Shown one piece after another: positions 1 to 8,666 of a DNA stretch of 64,000 nt. Below the pieces are notes generated by a model that was not told where the DNA came from, did not search any database, and was given only the letters and a program-made list of their open reading frames with translations. The DNA lies in the NCBI RefSeq assembly GCF_000426645.1, contig NZ_AUFT01000007.1:248001-312000 (forward strand), written 5' to 3'. This DNA is from Nakamurella lactea DSM 19367. Its GTDB lineage: Bacteria > Actinomycetota > Actinomycetes > Mycobacteriales > Nakamurellaceae. Both the position numbers and the translations under genes were made by a program. The first letter of the stretch is position 1. Each line of letters begins with the position of its first letter.

Positions 1-129
1 AACTGCGTCGGACGGAGTGCGAGGGGACATGGGATCGGTCCTTTCGGGACTGTGGGGGAAGACCCGATCACCGGACCGGATCGGGGAAGTGCGGGCGGTG
101 CTGGGCCTGGTGGCTCGACAACTTCGAGG

Positions 130-1197
130 TCAGGGCCGCGCCGGCTCGGCCGCGGGGTCCTTCGACAGCGAGCCGGCGGGGTCGGTGTCGGACCTGCGGC
201 GCCCTGGATCGCCGCTGCCGGACACCTGCGGTGTGCCCTGACCACCGCCGAATCGCTGACGGGCCATGGCGTACAACCGTGGACCGGCGACACTGACCAC
301 CAGCAGGGTGCCGAGGATCAGTGTCTGGGTGGGACCGGCCACATTGGCCAGGCCGAGGCCGTTGGACAGGGTGCCGAGCAGGAACAGCGACAGCACCACC
401 CCGAGCACGGTGCCCTTGCCCCCGTTGATGCTCACTCCGCCGAGCACCACCGCCGTCACCACGAACAGGATTCCGCCGTCGGCGTTGTCGGCTCTGGCCG
501 AGGCGTACTGGCCGATCCAGATCAACGCGCCGAGCCCGGCCAGTGCTCCGGCGAGGGTGTAGGCGACGATCTTGCTGCGGCGGACGGGGACCCCGCCGAA
601 GGCAGCGGCCGTAGCGCCGGCGCCGATGGCGTAGCTGAACCGCCCGAACACCGTGCTGCGCAGCGTTACCGCCGCAGTCACCGCCACCAGGCAGAACACG
701 ATCAGCGAGACCGGGACGATCCCGAGATCGCTGCCGCCGAGCCAGGTGAAGCTGTCCGGGAAGGCCGAGTAGCCCTGCTCGCCGCCGATCACGTATGCCA
801 ATCCGCTGTAGGCGCCCATGGTGCCGAGGGTCACCGCGAGCGATGGTAATCCGTAGCCGGCAACCAGAATGCCGTTGACGGCGCCCAACAGCGCGCACAC
901 CACGATGATGGCGACGAAGGTCGGGACCAACCCCCAACCGGCCGCCTGCAGCGTGGCAGCCAGGGTGGTGCCGACCGCGAGCGTCGAGGTGAGGGAGATG
1001 TCGATCTCGCCCTGGATCACCACCATCATCAGCCCGAGGGCCATCAACCCCGGGATGATGAAGAACCTGGTCGAGCCGAGGATCTGGTCGAGATAGAAGT
1101 AGTAGGGCGACAGCGTTGCCGACCAGGCCATCGCGGCGACGATGAGGACCACCAGCAGAGTTTCCCAGCGCACCAGGACCGACCGCATTGTCGTCAT
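130..1197 (-). CDS. Sugar ABC transporter permease (RbsC/LsrD type)
   Basis: A 355-residue inner-membrane permease of the branched-chain/ribose transporter superfamily. It should form a channel with the neighbouring permease and the double ATPase to import a sugar or polyol. The N-terminus is short and cytoplasmic, followed by about ten hydrophobic segments; the motif GGVSINGGKGTVLG near the C-terminus is typical of RbsC proteins. The ATG start overlaps the stop of the upstream permease by 4 bases, so the two are translationally coupled. The C-terminus carries about 40 extra polar residues rich in Gly, Asp and Pro, which may be over-extension or a real tail. The substrate is not readable from sequence. 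Confidence 0.9.
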   Translation of the reverse strand: MTTMRSVLVRWETLLVVLIVAAMAWSATLSPYYFYLDQILGSTRFFIIPGLMALGLMMVVIQGEIDISLTSTLAVGTTLAATLQAAGWGLVPTFVAIIVVCALLGAVNGILVAGYGLPSLAVTLGTMGAYSGLAYVIGGEQGYSAFPDSFTWLGGSDLGIVPVSLIVFCLVAVTAAVTLRSTVFGRFSYAIGAGATAAAFGGVPVRRSKIVAYTLAGALAGLGALIWIGQYASARADNADGGILFVVTAVVLGGVSINGGKGTVLGVVLSLFLLGTLSNGLGLANVAGPTQTLILGTLLVVSVAGPRLYAMARQRFGGGQGTPQVSGSGDPGRRRSDTDPAGSLSKDPAAEPARP

Positions 1198-2246
1198 GCC
1201 GTCACCGCCACCCGGCGCCGGGTCCGGTTCATCGCGACTTCGCGGCGGCTCACCGTCGCGTCGACGGCCACCGCCAAGGCGATGGCGACGCCCTGGATCA
1301 GCAGCTGCCAATAGGCCTGGACGTGCAACAGGATCAGCCCGTTCTGAATGGTTGCCAGCACCACGGCACCGAGGGCGACCCCGATCACGCTGCCGGATCC
1401 GCCCCAGATGCTGACGCCGCCGATCACCGCCGCCGCGAGTACCTGCAGCTCCCAGCCGTCGGCCAGCACCACCGTCACCGTGCCGACCTGGGCCGCGTAG
1501 AGGAAGCCGGCCAGCCCGGCGATCGCACCGCCGGCCACATAGGCGAGCCAGACGACCCTGGTCGACGGCAGCCCGAAGAACCTGGCAGCCTCGATGTTCG
1601 AGCCGACGGCATACAGCATCCGGCCCGCGACGGTATGCCGGAGCACCAGTGCCACCACCGCCACCACCGCCGCGGCGGCCAGTACCAGATTGGGGATGCC
1701 CAGCACCGCGCCGGCGGCCAGCCGGCCGAACCAGGACGGCACCTCGTTGGAGGTGATCTGCTGGCCGTCCGCGTACACATAGGTGAGGCCGCGGTAGATC
1801 GACATGGTGCCGAGCGTCGCGACGATCGAAGGGATCTTCAGCCAGGCGACCAGCAGGCCGTTGAGCGCCCCCAACGCCGCGCCGATCAACACGGCCAGCG
1901 CGACCAACCCGACATTCAGGCCCGGCAGGCCGATCGACACGTCGGCGGTGATGTAGGCCGCGAGTCCCATCGTCGAGCCGACGGACAGATCGAGGTTGCC
2001 GGTGAGCACCACCAATGCCTCGCCGACGGCCGCGATGGTCAGAACGGCTGCAGCGAAGACGATTGCCCTGGCATTGCCACCGGTGAGGAAGTTGTCCGCA
2101 CTGATCGAGAAGACCGTCCACAGCAACACCAGGAAGATCGCGACACCGAGGAAGCGAACCCGCAGCGCCATACCGATCCGTGATCTGCCGCCCGTTCCGG
2201 GCGCGGCGATGCCGACGGAGTGCCGTGGGTCGAGGCCGGCTGTCAT
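1194..2246 (-). CDS. Sugar ABC transporter permease (RbsC/LsrC type)
   Basis: A 350-residue permease, the partner of the downstream gene. The ATG at 2246 was chosen because it overlaps the ATPase stop codon by 4 bases and is followed by about 30 polar residues before the first membrane segment; upstream in-frame starts would lie inside the ATPase gene. The motif GGVSIWGGSGSVIG is the RbsC-family signature. Two non-identical permeases next to one double ATPase is the layout of rhamnose (RhaPQ) and autoinducer-2 (LsrCD) transporters, in contrast to ribose systems with a single permease. Confidence 0.92.
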   Translation of the reverse strand: MTAGLDPRHSVGIAAPGTGGRSRIGMALRVRFLGVAIFLVLLWTVFSISADNFLTGGNARAIVFAAAVLTIAAVGEALVVLTGNLDLSVGSTMGLAAYITADVSIGLPGLNVGLVALAVLIGAALGALNGLLVAWLKIPSIVATLGTMSIYRGLTYVYADGQQITSNEVPSWFGRLAAGAVLGIPNLVLAAAAVVAVVALVLRHTVAGRMLYAVGSNIEAARFFGLPSTRVVWLAYVAGGAIAGLAGFLYAAQVGTVTVVLADGWELQVLAAAVIGGVSIWGGSGSVIGVALGAVVLATIQNGLILLHVQAYWQLLIQGVAIALAVAVDATVSRREVAMNRTRRRVAVTA

Positions 2247-3778
2247 CGTCCACCTCCGGCCAGGGCCGGGACGCCGGTCGCCGCCGCCATCACGGCTTCC
2301 TCGGAGGCGTCGGCGCGGTCGATACTGGCGCTGATCCGCCCGGCCGCCATCACCAGGATCCGGTCGGACAGTGCCAGCACCTCGTTGAGGTCTGAGGAGA
2401 TCACCAGTACCGCCATGCCTTTCTCCCTGGCGAGTCGCTCGATGATGCGATGCACCTGGGTCTTGGTGACGATGTCGATGCCGTGCGTCGGCTCGTCGAG
2501 GATGAGAATCCGCGGCTCGGTTGCCAGCCACCTGGCCAGTGCGACCTTCTGCCGGTTGCCGCCGGACAGCGACGACACCAACGCGTTCAGCCCCGAGGTC
2601 TTGATATCGAGCTCGGTGAGCTGGCCGGTGGCCTGCCTGGCTTCCGCTCGCCCGGACAAGATGCCGTGGTTGCTCAGTCGGCTGCTGCTGGGCAGGGTGA
2701 TGTTGCGCAGAACCGACATCGACGGGATCAACCCTTCGACATCCCTGTCCTCTGGGACGTAGGCGATGCCATGCCGGGTCAATTCACGTGGGCTGCTGAT
2801 CCGCCTGGGCGTGCCATCGATCAGCAGTTGACCGCCGGTCGGTCGACGTACGCCACAGATCGCTTGGGCCACTTCGGTTCTCCCGGCGCCGACGATGCCG
2901 GCCATGCCGACGATCTCACCCGCCCGCAGCTCGAACGACACTCGCTCGAATTCGCCGGCAACGGTCAATTCCCGCAGCTCCAGTAGCGTCGCTCCCGGCT
3001 CGGCCGGTGCCGGCGCAGCGAACAGTCGCTCCATCCCACGGCCGACCATCAGAGCGACAATCGCATCGTCGTCGAGCTCGACGGTGGGTGCCGTCCGGAT
3101 GTGTCGACCGTCCCGCAGCACGCTGACATGGTCGGTGAGCGCGTGGATCTCCTCCATCCGGTGGGAGATCCACAGCACCGCGGTGCCGGCGTCCCGGAGT
3201 CGGCGCACCACCTGGAACAGACGCTCCGTCTCCAAGGGGGTCAATGACGATGTCGGTTCGTCCAGGATCAACAGGCGGGTGGTGACCGCCAGCGCCCTGG
3301 CGAGCTCGACGAACTGCGCCTCGGCCAACGACAGCCCGGAGACCAGGGCGTGGGTGTCCAGCTGGACACCGAGCCGCCCGAGCAACTCGGCCGCGTCGGC
3401 GTGCATCCGCTGGCGATCGAGCACGCCGGGCATCCGCTGCGGATAGGCGCCGGCGAAGATGTTCTCGGCGACGTCCAGTTCGCCGAAGAGCTTCGGATCC
3501 TGGTACACCGCGGCGACCCCGGATGCCCTTGCCTGCCGTGGATCTCGAAAGCTGATCGGCTCGCCGTCGAGCAGCACGCTGCCCCGATTCGGGCTGAGCA
3601 GACCGGTGATGACGCCGACCAGGGTGGACTTGCCGGCGCCGTTCTCACCGACCAGGGCGTGGATACTGCCGGGATTGACGGCGAAGCTGACGTCGGTCAG
3701 CGCGGTCACCGCACCGAAGTGCTTGGTGACACCGCGAAGCTCAAGGCGCGGTACCTGCAATCCGCCGGGTGTCGTCAT
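2243..3778 (-). CDS. Sugar ABC transporter double ATP-binding protein (RbsA/MglA type)
   Basis: A 511-residue protein with two fused ATPase domains that powers the two permeases downstream. The first half has Walker A GENGAGKST at residues 44-52, a signature-like segment SLAEAQ and Walker B ILDEPTSS. The second half has a degenerate Walker A (GIVGAGRTE), a good signature LSGGNRQKVALARWL and Walker B ILDEPTHGID. This asymmetry is normal for the RbsA family. The length matches RbsA (about 500). It begins the transporter part of the operon, 67 bases after the SIS-domain gene, and its stop overlaps the next permease start. Confidence 0.95.
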   Translation of the reverse strand: MTTPGGLQVPRLELRGVTKHFGAVTALTDVSFAVNPGSIHALVGENGAGKSTLVGVITGLLSPNRGSVLLDGEPISFRDPRQARASGVAAVYQDPKLFGELDVAENIFAGAYPQRMPGVLDRQRMHADAAELLGRLGVQLDTHALVSGLSLAEAQFVELARALAVTTRLLILDEPTSSLTPLETERLFQVVRRLRDAGTAVLWISHRMEEIHALTDHVSVLRDGRHIRTAPTVELDDDAIVALMVGRGMERLFAAPAPAEPGATLLELRELTVAGEFERVSFELRAGEIVGMAGIVGAGRTEVAQAICGVRRPTGGQLLIDGTPRRISSPRELTRHGIAYVPEDRDVEGLIPSMSVLRNITLPSSSRLSNHGILSGRAEARQATGQLTELDIKTSGLNALVSSLSGGNRQKVALARWLATEPRILILDEPTHGIDIVTKTQVHRIIERLAREKGMAVLVISSDLNEVLALSDRILVMAAGRISASIDRADASEEAVMAAATGVPALAGGGR

Positions 3779-3845
3779 TGGTCCGGTACCTCCGGTCGAG
3801 CGTCATTGGTCGGGGCCGGCGAGTGACCCGCCGGGTGGTGGAAGG

Positions 3846-4475
3846 TCAGTCGGTCGCGGCCAGCAGTTTTCCGACAGCGCCGCCGGGGTGGCTCTGCGCG
3901 AACGAGGCCCAGGCGTTCTGCCGGGCGCCCATCGTGACCGCCGCCAGCGCATCTCCGATGGCGCAGTTGGCCAATGAACTCCCCATGGCGATCACCTGGC
4001 CGAAGTCCGCGTCGGGCTCCGTGACGGTGATCAACAGGTGGTCGGCGATGTCGGCCAGCGGCGAGTCGCTGTCCGACGTCATCGCGACAGTCGCGGCACC
4101 ACGCTCGGCGGACCGCAGGACGAACTCGTTCAGTTCGTCGCTGCGGCCGCCCTTGCTGATGGCGACCAGTACGTCGTCGGGGCCGACAGCGCCCAGTCCG
4201 CCGTGCAGCCCGTCAGCAGCATTCACGTAGAGCGAGGGGGTGCCGCCGACCGAGAGCAGATGGGCGATCCGGCGCGCAGTGGCACCCGAGGTGCCCATGC
4301 CGGTGACCAGCACCTTGCCGGTGCAACGGACCAGCACATCGACGATGCCCAGGAACTGCTCGCCCAGTTGATCCACCAGGCCGGCGACCGCGGCGGCGTC
4401 GGACCGCAACACCTGTCTGGCGATCTCCAGGGCTGTCGCGTCGTCCAGGACCCGGGCTGTCGGGGCATCGGTCAC
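3846..4475 (-). CDS. SIS-domain sugar-phosphate isomerase-like protein
   Basis: A cytosolic protein of 209 residues with one sugar-isomerase (SIS) fold. It has the phosphosugar-binding loop GMGTSG (residues 59-64), a serine/lysine loop ISKGGRS, and the tail SHPGGAVGK. That tail resembles the HPGG segment of arabinose-5-phosphate isomerases (KdsD/GutQ), but the CBS domains of those enzymes are absent. The GTG at 4475 was chosen because AAAGGAG lies just upstream; an ATG at 4493 is in frame but poorly spaced. It is the first gene of the operon, so it probably isomerises the imported sugar after phosphorylation. No kinase is present in the window. Confidence 0.85.
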   Translation of the reverse strand: MTDAPTARVLDDATALEIARQVLRSDAAAVAGLVDQLGEQFLGIVDVLVRCTGKVLVTGMGTSGATARRIAHLLSVGGTPSLYVNAADGLHGGLGAVGPDDVLVAISKGGRSDELNEFVLRSAERGAATVAMTSDSDSPLADIADHLLITVTEPDADFGQVIAMGSSLANCAIGDALAAVTMGARQNAWASFAQSHPGGAVGKLLAATD

Positions 4476-4520
4476 ATCCGCTCCTTTGAGCATGTCTGGC
4501 TGAGTACGATCGTTCGTGGC

Positions 4521-4544
4521 GCTCAAATGAGCATCCATGTGCTC
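4521..4544. promoter_or_regulatory. Candidate SorC operator cluster (inverted repeats)
   Basis: Two overlapping dyads lie in the divergent gap between the SIS/transporter operon and the SorC regulator. One is GCTCA-AA-TGAGC at 4521-4532; the other is GAGCA-N6-TGCTC at 4529-4544. Both use the same GAGCA/TGCTC half-site found again at 4624-4637. SorC-family regulators usually bind such sites in their own divergent promoters; binding here is inferred. Confidence 0.5.
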
Positions 4545-4623
4545 GAATGGGAGCAACCTCGGAACCATAGATCGGCAGTCGAGCGAGCGTCAAGACCAAT
4601 GAGGAATCAGATGACACTCAATG

Positions 4624-4637
4624 TGCTCAGACGAGCA
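4624..4637. promoter_or_regulatory. Candidate SorC operator (third GAGCA dyad)
   Basis: The dyad TGCTC-AGAC-GAGCA lies about 90 bases upstream of the chosen SorC-family start and repeats the half-site of the cluster at 4521-4544. It could be a second operator allowing looping or autoregulation. This is inferred from repeat structure and position only. Confidence 0.45.
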
Positions 4638-4724
4638 ATCCGATAGGTTGCCCGCCGGCGGCGCACTGTGTCACAGTTGCGAGCGGTCGACGCCGAGGGT
4701 GCCGGCGTACCGAGGGGAGCTGCC

Positions 4725-5690
4725 GTGGGTCCGGTCGAGATGGCGCAGGCCGCCGAGATCGCGCGGATGTACTACGTGGAACAGCTCTCGAAGATCGAGA
4801 TCGCCCAGCGCACCGGGTTGTCGCGATTCAAGGTCGCCAGGATCCTCGCCGACGGCCTGGCGGCGGGCATCGTCAAGATCACCATCGAGCTTCCGGACAG
4901 TCTGGACGCCGACCTGGCCGGCCGGGTCGGTGCCGCCTACGGGTTGCAACACGTGCTGGTGGTCCGCGCCGAGGCCGCTACCGAGGACGATCTTCGCCGG
5001 AAGCTTGCGCGGGCGGCGGCCGACCTGCTGACAGAGATCGTCAGCCAGGATGATGTTCTGGGTGTCGGCTGGGGCCGCACCCTGACCGCCATGGCAGGAT
5101 TCCTGACCGACCTGCCATCCTGCCCGGTGGTCCAGATGACCGGGGTGACGGGCCAGGACATGAACAACTCGATGGAGCTGGTCCGGCAGATCACCAGCGG
5201 ATCGGGCGGCCGGGCATATCCGATCTTCGCGCCATTGTTGTTGCCGGACAGCGCGACTGCTGCCGGACTCCGCCGGCAGCCGGATCTGGCGGCGGCCACT
5301 GCGCAGTTCGGGGCGATCACCAAGGCCGTGGTTGCCATCGGTAGTTGGGATCCGCCGAACTCGCAACTTCGGATGGTGATGACTCCGCGCGAGCGTGACG
5401 AGTTGAAACAGCTGGGCGTGCAGGCGGAATTGTGCAGCGGGCTACTGGATGCAGAAGGTCGTCGGGTGGCCACCGAGATGAACGACCGCATGATCGCCGT
5501 CGATGTCCAGCAGCTGCACGACATCCCGGAGCTCATTGCGGTGGCCGGTGGCGAAACGAAGCAGCGGGCGGTATTGGCGGTGCTGCGCTCCGGACTGGTG
5601 AACTCGCTGATCACCGACGACGGTGTCGCGCAGTTCTTGTTGGATCAGCTGCCGGCTGAGCATCCGGCGCCCGGAGTCGACGGCAACTGA
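4725..5690 (+). CDS. SorC/DeoR-family sugar-responsive transcriptional regulator
   Basis: A 321-residue regulator. An N-terminal helix-turn-helix (roughly residues 15-45, with LSKIEIAQRTGLSRFKVARIL) is followed by the large SorC effector domain, which resembles sugar-phosphate isomerases and normally binds a phosphorylated sugar. GVGWGRTL and the ITDDG segment near the end are typical of that domain. The GTG at 4725 was preferred because GGGGAG lies 5-6 bases upstream; a GTG at 4668 would add 19 residues and has no clear ribosome site. It is divergent from the SIS/ABC operon, which it probably represses until inducer appears. Confidence 0.88.
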   Translation: MGPVEMAQAAEIARMYYVEQLSKIEIAQRTGLSRFKVARILADGLAAGIVKITIELPDSLDADLAGRVGAAYGLQHVLVVRAEAATEDDLRRKLARAAADLLTEIVSQDDVLGVGWGRTLTAMAGFLTDLPSCPVVQMTGVTGQDMNNSMELVRQITSGSGGRAYPIFAPLLLPDSATAAGLRRQPDLAAATAQFGAITKAVVAIGSWDPPNSQLRMVMTPRERDELKQLGVQAELCSGLLDAEGRRVATEMNDRMIAVDVQQLHDIPELIAVAGGETKQRAVLAVLRSGLVNSLITDDGVAQFLLDQLPAEHPAPGVDGN

Positions 5691-6480
5691 GCCGGTCGTC
5701 GGCGACCGCGGGACGACAGCGGGTGCCACGCCGTTCTCCACCCACTCGATCAGCGATCGACCTCTCACTGCTGACGGCAGATCCGGAGCACATTGTCGGT
5801 GTAGTGCAGGATTTCACCGTCGGGACCTGGCCGTTGTTGATCCGCCAGCAGGTGCCGGGGCTCCGCCACAGCGCCGGGTCCAGGTCCAGCGCCCGCAGCG
5901 TCTGCTCGGTGCTGGGCAGCTCGGCGTCGTGGTGTCCCGCACTTGCCGGCACAGCCGCGTGTCCGATGATCAGCAAAGTGCCGCCCGGGGCCACCGCGGC
6001 GGCCGCCGCCCGCAGGATCGGCTCGCGTTCGGCCGGCCTGTCCTGGCGGGAGTGTAGATACTGCGCGCAGACCAGATCGAAGGTTCCCGAGGGGAACGTC
6101 TGCTTGAGATCGTGTGCCTGCCAGTCGATTCGGTCGCCGACTCCGGCTTCGGCCGCGTACGCGGCCGCCCGGGCGAGTGCGACCGGCGAGACGTCGACAG
6201 CGGTGACGCGCCAGCCCTGGCCGGCCAGCCAGACCGCGTCGGCGCCCTCGCCGCAGCCGAGCTCCAGCGCGGTCCCCGGCGTCAGCCCGTCGACGTTCTC
6301 GACCAGCAGCCGGTTCGCATTCCCGCTCCAGCGGCGATCGGCCTCGAGGTAGAGCTGGTCCCAGAACTCCTGCGGTTTCAGGCTGTCCGGCTCGGCCGTG
6401 TCGTGCCCGTTCGGCGCGTGCGCGGCGGCGGACTCCGGCTGCGGTTCGGCGTGCTGATGAATGGCGTGCTGATCTGTCAT
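5611..6480 (-). CDS. SAM-dependent methyltransferase, reading frame disrupted near the 3' end
   Basis: A class I methyltransferase of the TehB-like kind. It has motif I LELGCGEGADAVW and the later segments DLVCAQYLHSR and GGTLLIIGH. It starts at the ATG at 6480 and begins with a His-rich stretch. As sequenced the frame stays open for 289 residues, but after DLDPALW (about 5866) the residues become low-complexity Arg-rich and the frame runs 80 bases into the convergent SorC gene. The expected family ending, with GPDGEILHYTDNVLR, is found in the next frame and stops at 5765. A shift of -1 between about 5866 and 5830 would restore a protein of about 238 residues. This is either a true mutation or a sequencing error. 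Confidence 0.7.
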   Translation of the reverse strand: MTDQHAIHQHAEPQPESAAAHAPNGHDTAEPDSLKPQEFWDQLYLEADRRWSGNANRLLVENVDGLTPGTALELGCGEGADAVWLAGQGWRVTAVDVSPVALARAAAYAAEAGVGDRIDWQAHDLKQTFPSGTFDLVCAQYLHSRQDRPAEREPILRAAAAAVAPGGTLLIIGHAAVPASAGHHDAELPSTEQTLRALDLDPALWRSPGTCWRINNGQVPTVKSCTTPTMCSGSAVSSERSIADRVGGERRGTRCRPAVADDRLSCRRLRAPDAQPAADPTRTARHRRR

Positions 6481-6554
6481 GACCCGATCGTGCTGGCAGC
6501 GACGACCGGGACGCAAGGTCGCTTGCCGGAACGGCAACGGATCGACCAGGATCG

Positions 6555-7223
6555 TCAGCGCTGAACCCGCCCGAGGACCGCCAGATTGATCGCGGCGTCC
6601 GGTCCCTGGACACTCGGCGGTTGCTTCCCGGTGAGGTCGATCATCACGATGAACGCTCCCGACCCGCCAGCCTGGGTGAACGCGCCGACCAGTTGAAGGG
6701 CGATCACCGGATCGTCGGCGTACGTCGCCGGCCCGCCGGCCCGCAACTGCACATACAGCTCGCGGACGGTGGTCCGTACCCACTCGATCGAGCGCGGCTG
6801 CCGATCACCCAGCGCGGCCGCGCAGGCGACGCCCAGCGCCCGGATCGCGTCCGGCTCGGGCTGGGCCGAATCCAGCCGAACCGGCTCCGCCGATGCTTGG
6901 CACCGCTCGACTGCCTTCATGATCCGGTCCTGCTCCGACTCGGCCGTGGTGACCGGGGCTCCGGTCGGTTGACCTGCCGGGCGGGTGTCGACCGAGGCCG
7001 CAGTCCGGCCCGATGGCACCGTGTCCCCGGTGGAGGACACGATCGCGGTGGTGGTCGCCACCGCGGCGACCGCGGCTGCCAGCAGAAGTGGCCCGCCGAG
7101 CCTCCGCCGTGTCCGCTGCCGGCGCGCTGCTGTCGCCGCCAGCAGCTGCCGAAGCTGCGCCGGATCGGGGGCAAACCGCTCCTGCTCGGTCAGCGCCCGT
7201 TGCAGTTCGTCGGTGGTGATCAT
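6555..7223 (-). CDS. Membrane-anchored partner of SigE-type sigma factor (putative anti-sigma-like)
   Basis: A 222-residue protein with an Arg-rich cytoplasmic N-terminus of about 40 residues, one transmembrane helix (around residues 43-65, LLLAAAVAAVATTTAIV) and an extracytoplasmic domain of about 150 residues with no motif I recognise. Its start overlaps the sigma-factor stop by 4 bases. Such membrane proteins behind SigE-family sigma genes are common in actinomycetes and are often proposed to be anti-sigma factors or sensors, but no zinc-binding HxxxCxxC motif is present, so the role is inferred from position alone. Confidence 0.75.
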   Translation of the reverse strand: MITTDELQRALTEQERFAPDPAQLRQLLAATAARRQRTRRRLGGPLLLAAAVAAVATTTAIVSSTGDTVPSGRTAASVDTRPAGQPTGAPVTTAESEQDRIMKAVERCQASAEPVRLDSAQPEPDAIRALGVACAAALGDRQPRSIEWVRTTVRELYVQLRAGGPATYADDPVIALQLVGAFTQAGGSGAFIVMIDLTGKQPPSVQGPDAAINLAVLGRVQR

Positions 7224-7720
7224 GGTCGTCGTGCCTCCGATTCGAGGAGTTCGGGTGAGACGCGGAGCCGGGCAAGCGCGCGGGACATGTTCGACCGCAC
7301 GCTGCTCACCGAGCAGCCGAGCTGGTCGGCGACGGCCGCGTCGTTCAGGCCGAGGTAGTAGCGCAGCACCACCACCGAACGCTGCTGACGCGGTAGGTCG
7401 CGCAGCAGTCGATCGAGCAGATCCCGATTGCCGATCGCGGTGCTCACGTCGTCAACCGGTCGGTCCAATCGGTGGGCCTCACCGGTGGTTTCGGTGCGCC
7501 GGCGGCCGGCCTTGCGGCGATCCGCCAGGAAACGGTTGACGACGGCTTTGCGGACGTAGGCGGTCGGGTGGTCCAGCCGCGAGATGCGTTGCCACTGCGG
7601 CCCGACGGCGAGCAGCGCGTCCGCGAGTACGTCGTGGGCATCCTGCCGGTTCCCGACCAGCACGCCGGCGAACCGGGTCAGAGCGACCAGCTCCCGATCG
7701 AGGAACTCCTCGAACTCCAC
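7220..7720 (-). CDS. SigE-family ECF RNA polymerase sigma factor
   Basis: A 166-residue sigma factor with region 2 (residues about 10-75, including ADALLAVGPQW and YVRKAVVNRFLADRRK) and region 4 (residues about 105-155, LPRQQRSVVVLRYYLGLNDAAVADQLGCSV split over the helix-turn-helix). The size and sequence fit the actinobacterial SigE family of extracytoplasmic-function factors. The GTG start at 7720 has GAGGTGACGG directly upstream. It is coupled to the membrane protein downstream, suggesting a two-gene signalling operon. Its target promoters are not evident here. Confidence 0.92.
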   Translation of the reverse strand: MEFEEFLDRELVALTRFAGVLVGNRQDAHDVLADALLAVGPQWQRISRLDHPTAYVRKAVVNRFLADRRKAGRRRTETTGEAHRLDRPVDDVSTAIGNRDLLDRLLRDLPRQQRSVVVLRYYLGLNDAAVADQLGCSVSSVRSNMSRALARLRVSPELLESEARRP

Positions 7721-7790
7721 CCGTCACCTCGCTTTCGCCATGTCACTCATTGAATGCCGCGGGCGGCGGGAAACATTGCAAGAGCGCGCG

Positions 7791-8666
7791 TCAGCCCTGG
7801 GGTTCCGACTCGGCGGGGTACTGCACGCCGCCGATCTCCTTGAGTCGGGCGATCTTCGCCGCGTCGGCGTCGGTGGCCGGCAGATAGCTGATCATCCGGT
7901 ACTCGGGGGAGCCGTCGACCGCGAAACTGGCGGTGGTCATGTCCAGGATGCCGACCGGCGGGCAGTTGAACCGCTTCTTCAGCGGGGCGGGCTCGGCGAC
8001 CTGGTGGCCGGCCCAGAGGTCGGCGAACTCAGTGCTGACCGCCGACAGCCGGCTGATGAACTCCTCCCAGTCCGGGTCGCCGAGGTGGCGGGCGTAGTTG
8101 CCGCGGGCGATCGCGACCATGTGCGGCAGCAGCAGCGGTTCGCGCAGCGGCGTGTTGCCGCCCATCGCGGCGAACAGTTGCCACAGTGCGTTGCGTTCGA
8201 TGCCGGTGGCCTTGGCCAGCCCGGGGAACAGCAGCGCATAGGTGCTGTTGCAGGCCAGCATGTCGAACTTGCCGTCGTATACGCAGGCGGCGAACGGATC
8301 GAGCGCATCGAGCACCCTGGGTAGATCGTCCGGCAACGATTGGGCTGCTCGCCCGGCCGGCACCCCGGGGACGTCGGCCAACCGGTACAGGTGCCAGCGC
8401 TCGGCCGGACCCATCTGCAGCACCCTGGCCACCGAATCCAGTACCTGCACGCTGGCGTTGATCGGCCGGCCCTGCTCGAGCCAGGTGTACCAGGTGACGC
8501 CGACTCCGGCGAGCAGCGCGACTTCTTCCCGGCGCAGGCCCGGGGTCTTGCGCCGCGGCCCGGGTTCGATCCCGGCATCGGCAGGCGTGATCCGGGATCG
8601 TCGGCTGCGCAGAAAGGTCGCCAGCTCGGTGCGCCTGATCTCACCCGCGCCTGCGTGCACGCTCAT
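7791..8666 (-). CDS. XRE-type transcriptional regulator with MmyB-like ligand domain
   Basis: A 291-residue DNA-binding regulator. The N-terminal Cro/C1 helix-turn-helix (about residues 20-80) contains TPGLRREEVALLAGVG and TWYTWLEQGR, which is diagnostic of the MmyB family. The C-terminal half is the PAS-like MmyB ligand-binding domain with WRHL-type and DWEEFISRL segments. The ATG at 8666 was chosen; an in-frame start at 8723 would add 19 residues of low-quality sequence. It is divergent from the EmrB/QacA-type exporter gene, which it likely controls in response to a small hydrophobic ligand. Confidence 0.9.
   Translation of the reverse strand: MSVHAGAGEIRRTELATFLRSRRSRITPADAGIEPGPRRKTPGLRREEVALLAGVGVTWYTWLEQGRPINASVQVLDSVARVLQMGPAERWHLYRLADVPGVPAGRAAQSLPDDLPRVLDALDPFAACVYDGKFDMLACNSTYALLFPGLAKATGIERNALWQLFAAMGGNTPLREPLLLPHMVAIARGNYARHLGDPDWEEFISRLSAVSTEFADLWAGHQVAEPAPLKKRFNCPPVGILDMTTASFAVDGSPEYRMISYLPATDADAAKIARLKEIGGVQYPAESEPQG

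Noticed and set aside
52-849. Long open frames antisense to the transporter genes at the left edge
   Set aside because: They mirror the permease codon pattern, are rich in Arg, His, Gln and Gly, have no ribosome sites and match no family. They are typical antisense openings of high-GC genes.
130-5690. Autoinducer-2 uptake (lsr) operon
   Set aside because: The transporter and SorC-type regulator resemble lsr, but no lsrK kinase, lsrF or lsrG genes are present in the window, so only a generic sugar or polyol role is supported.
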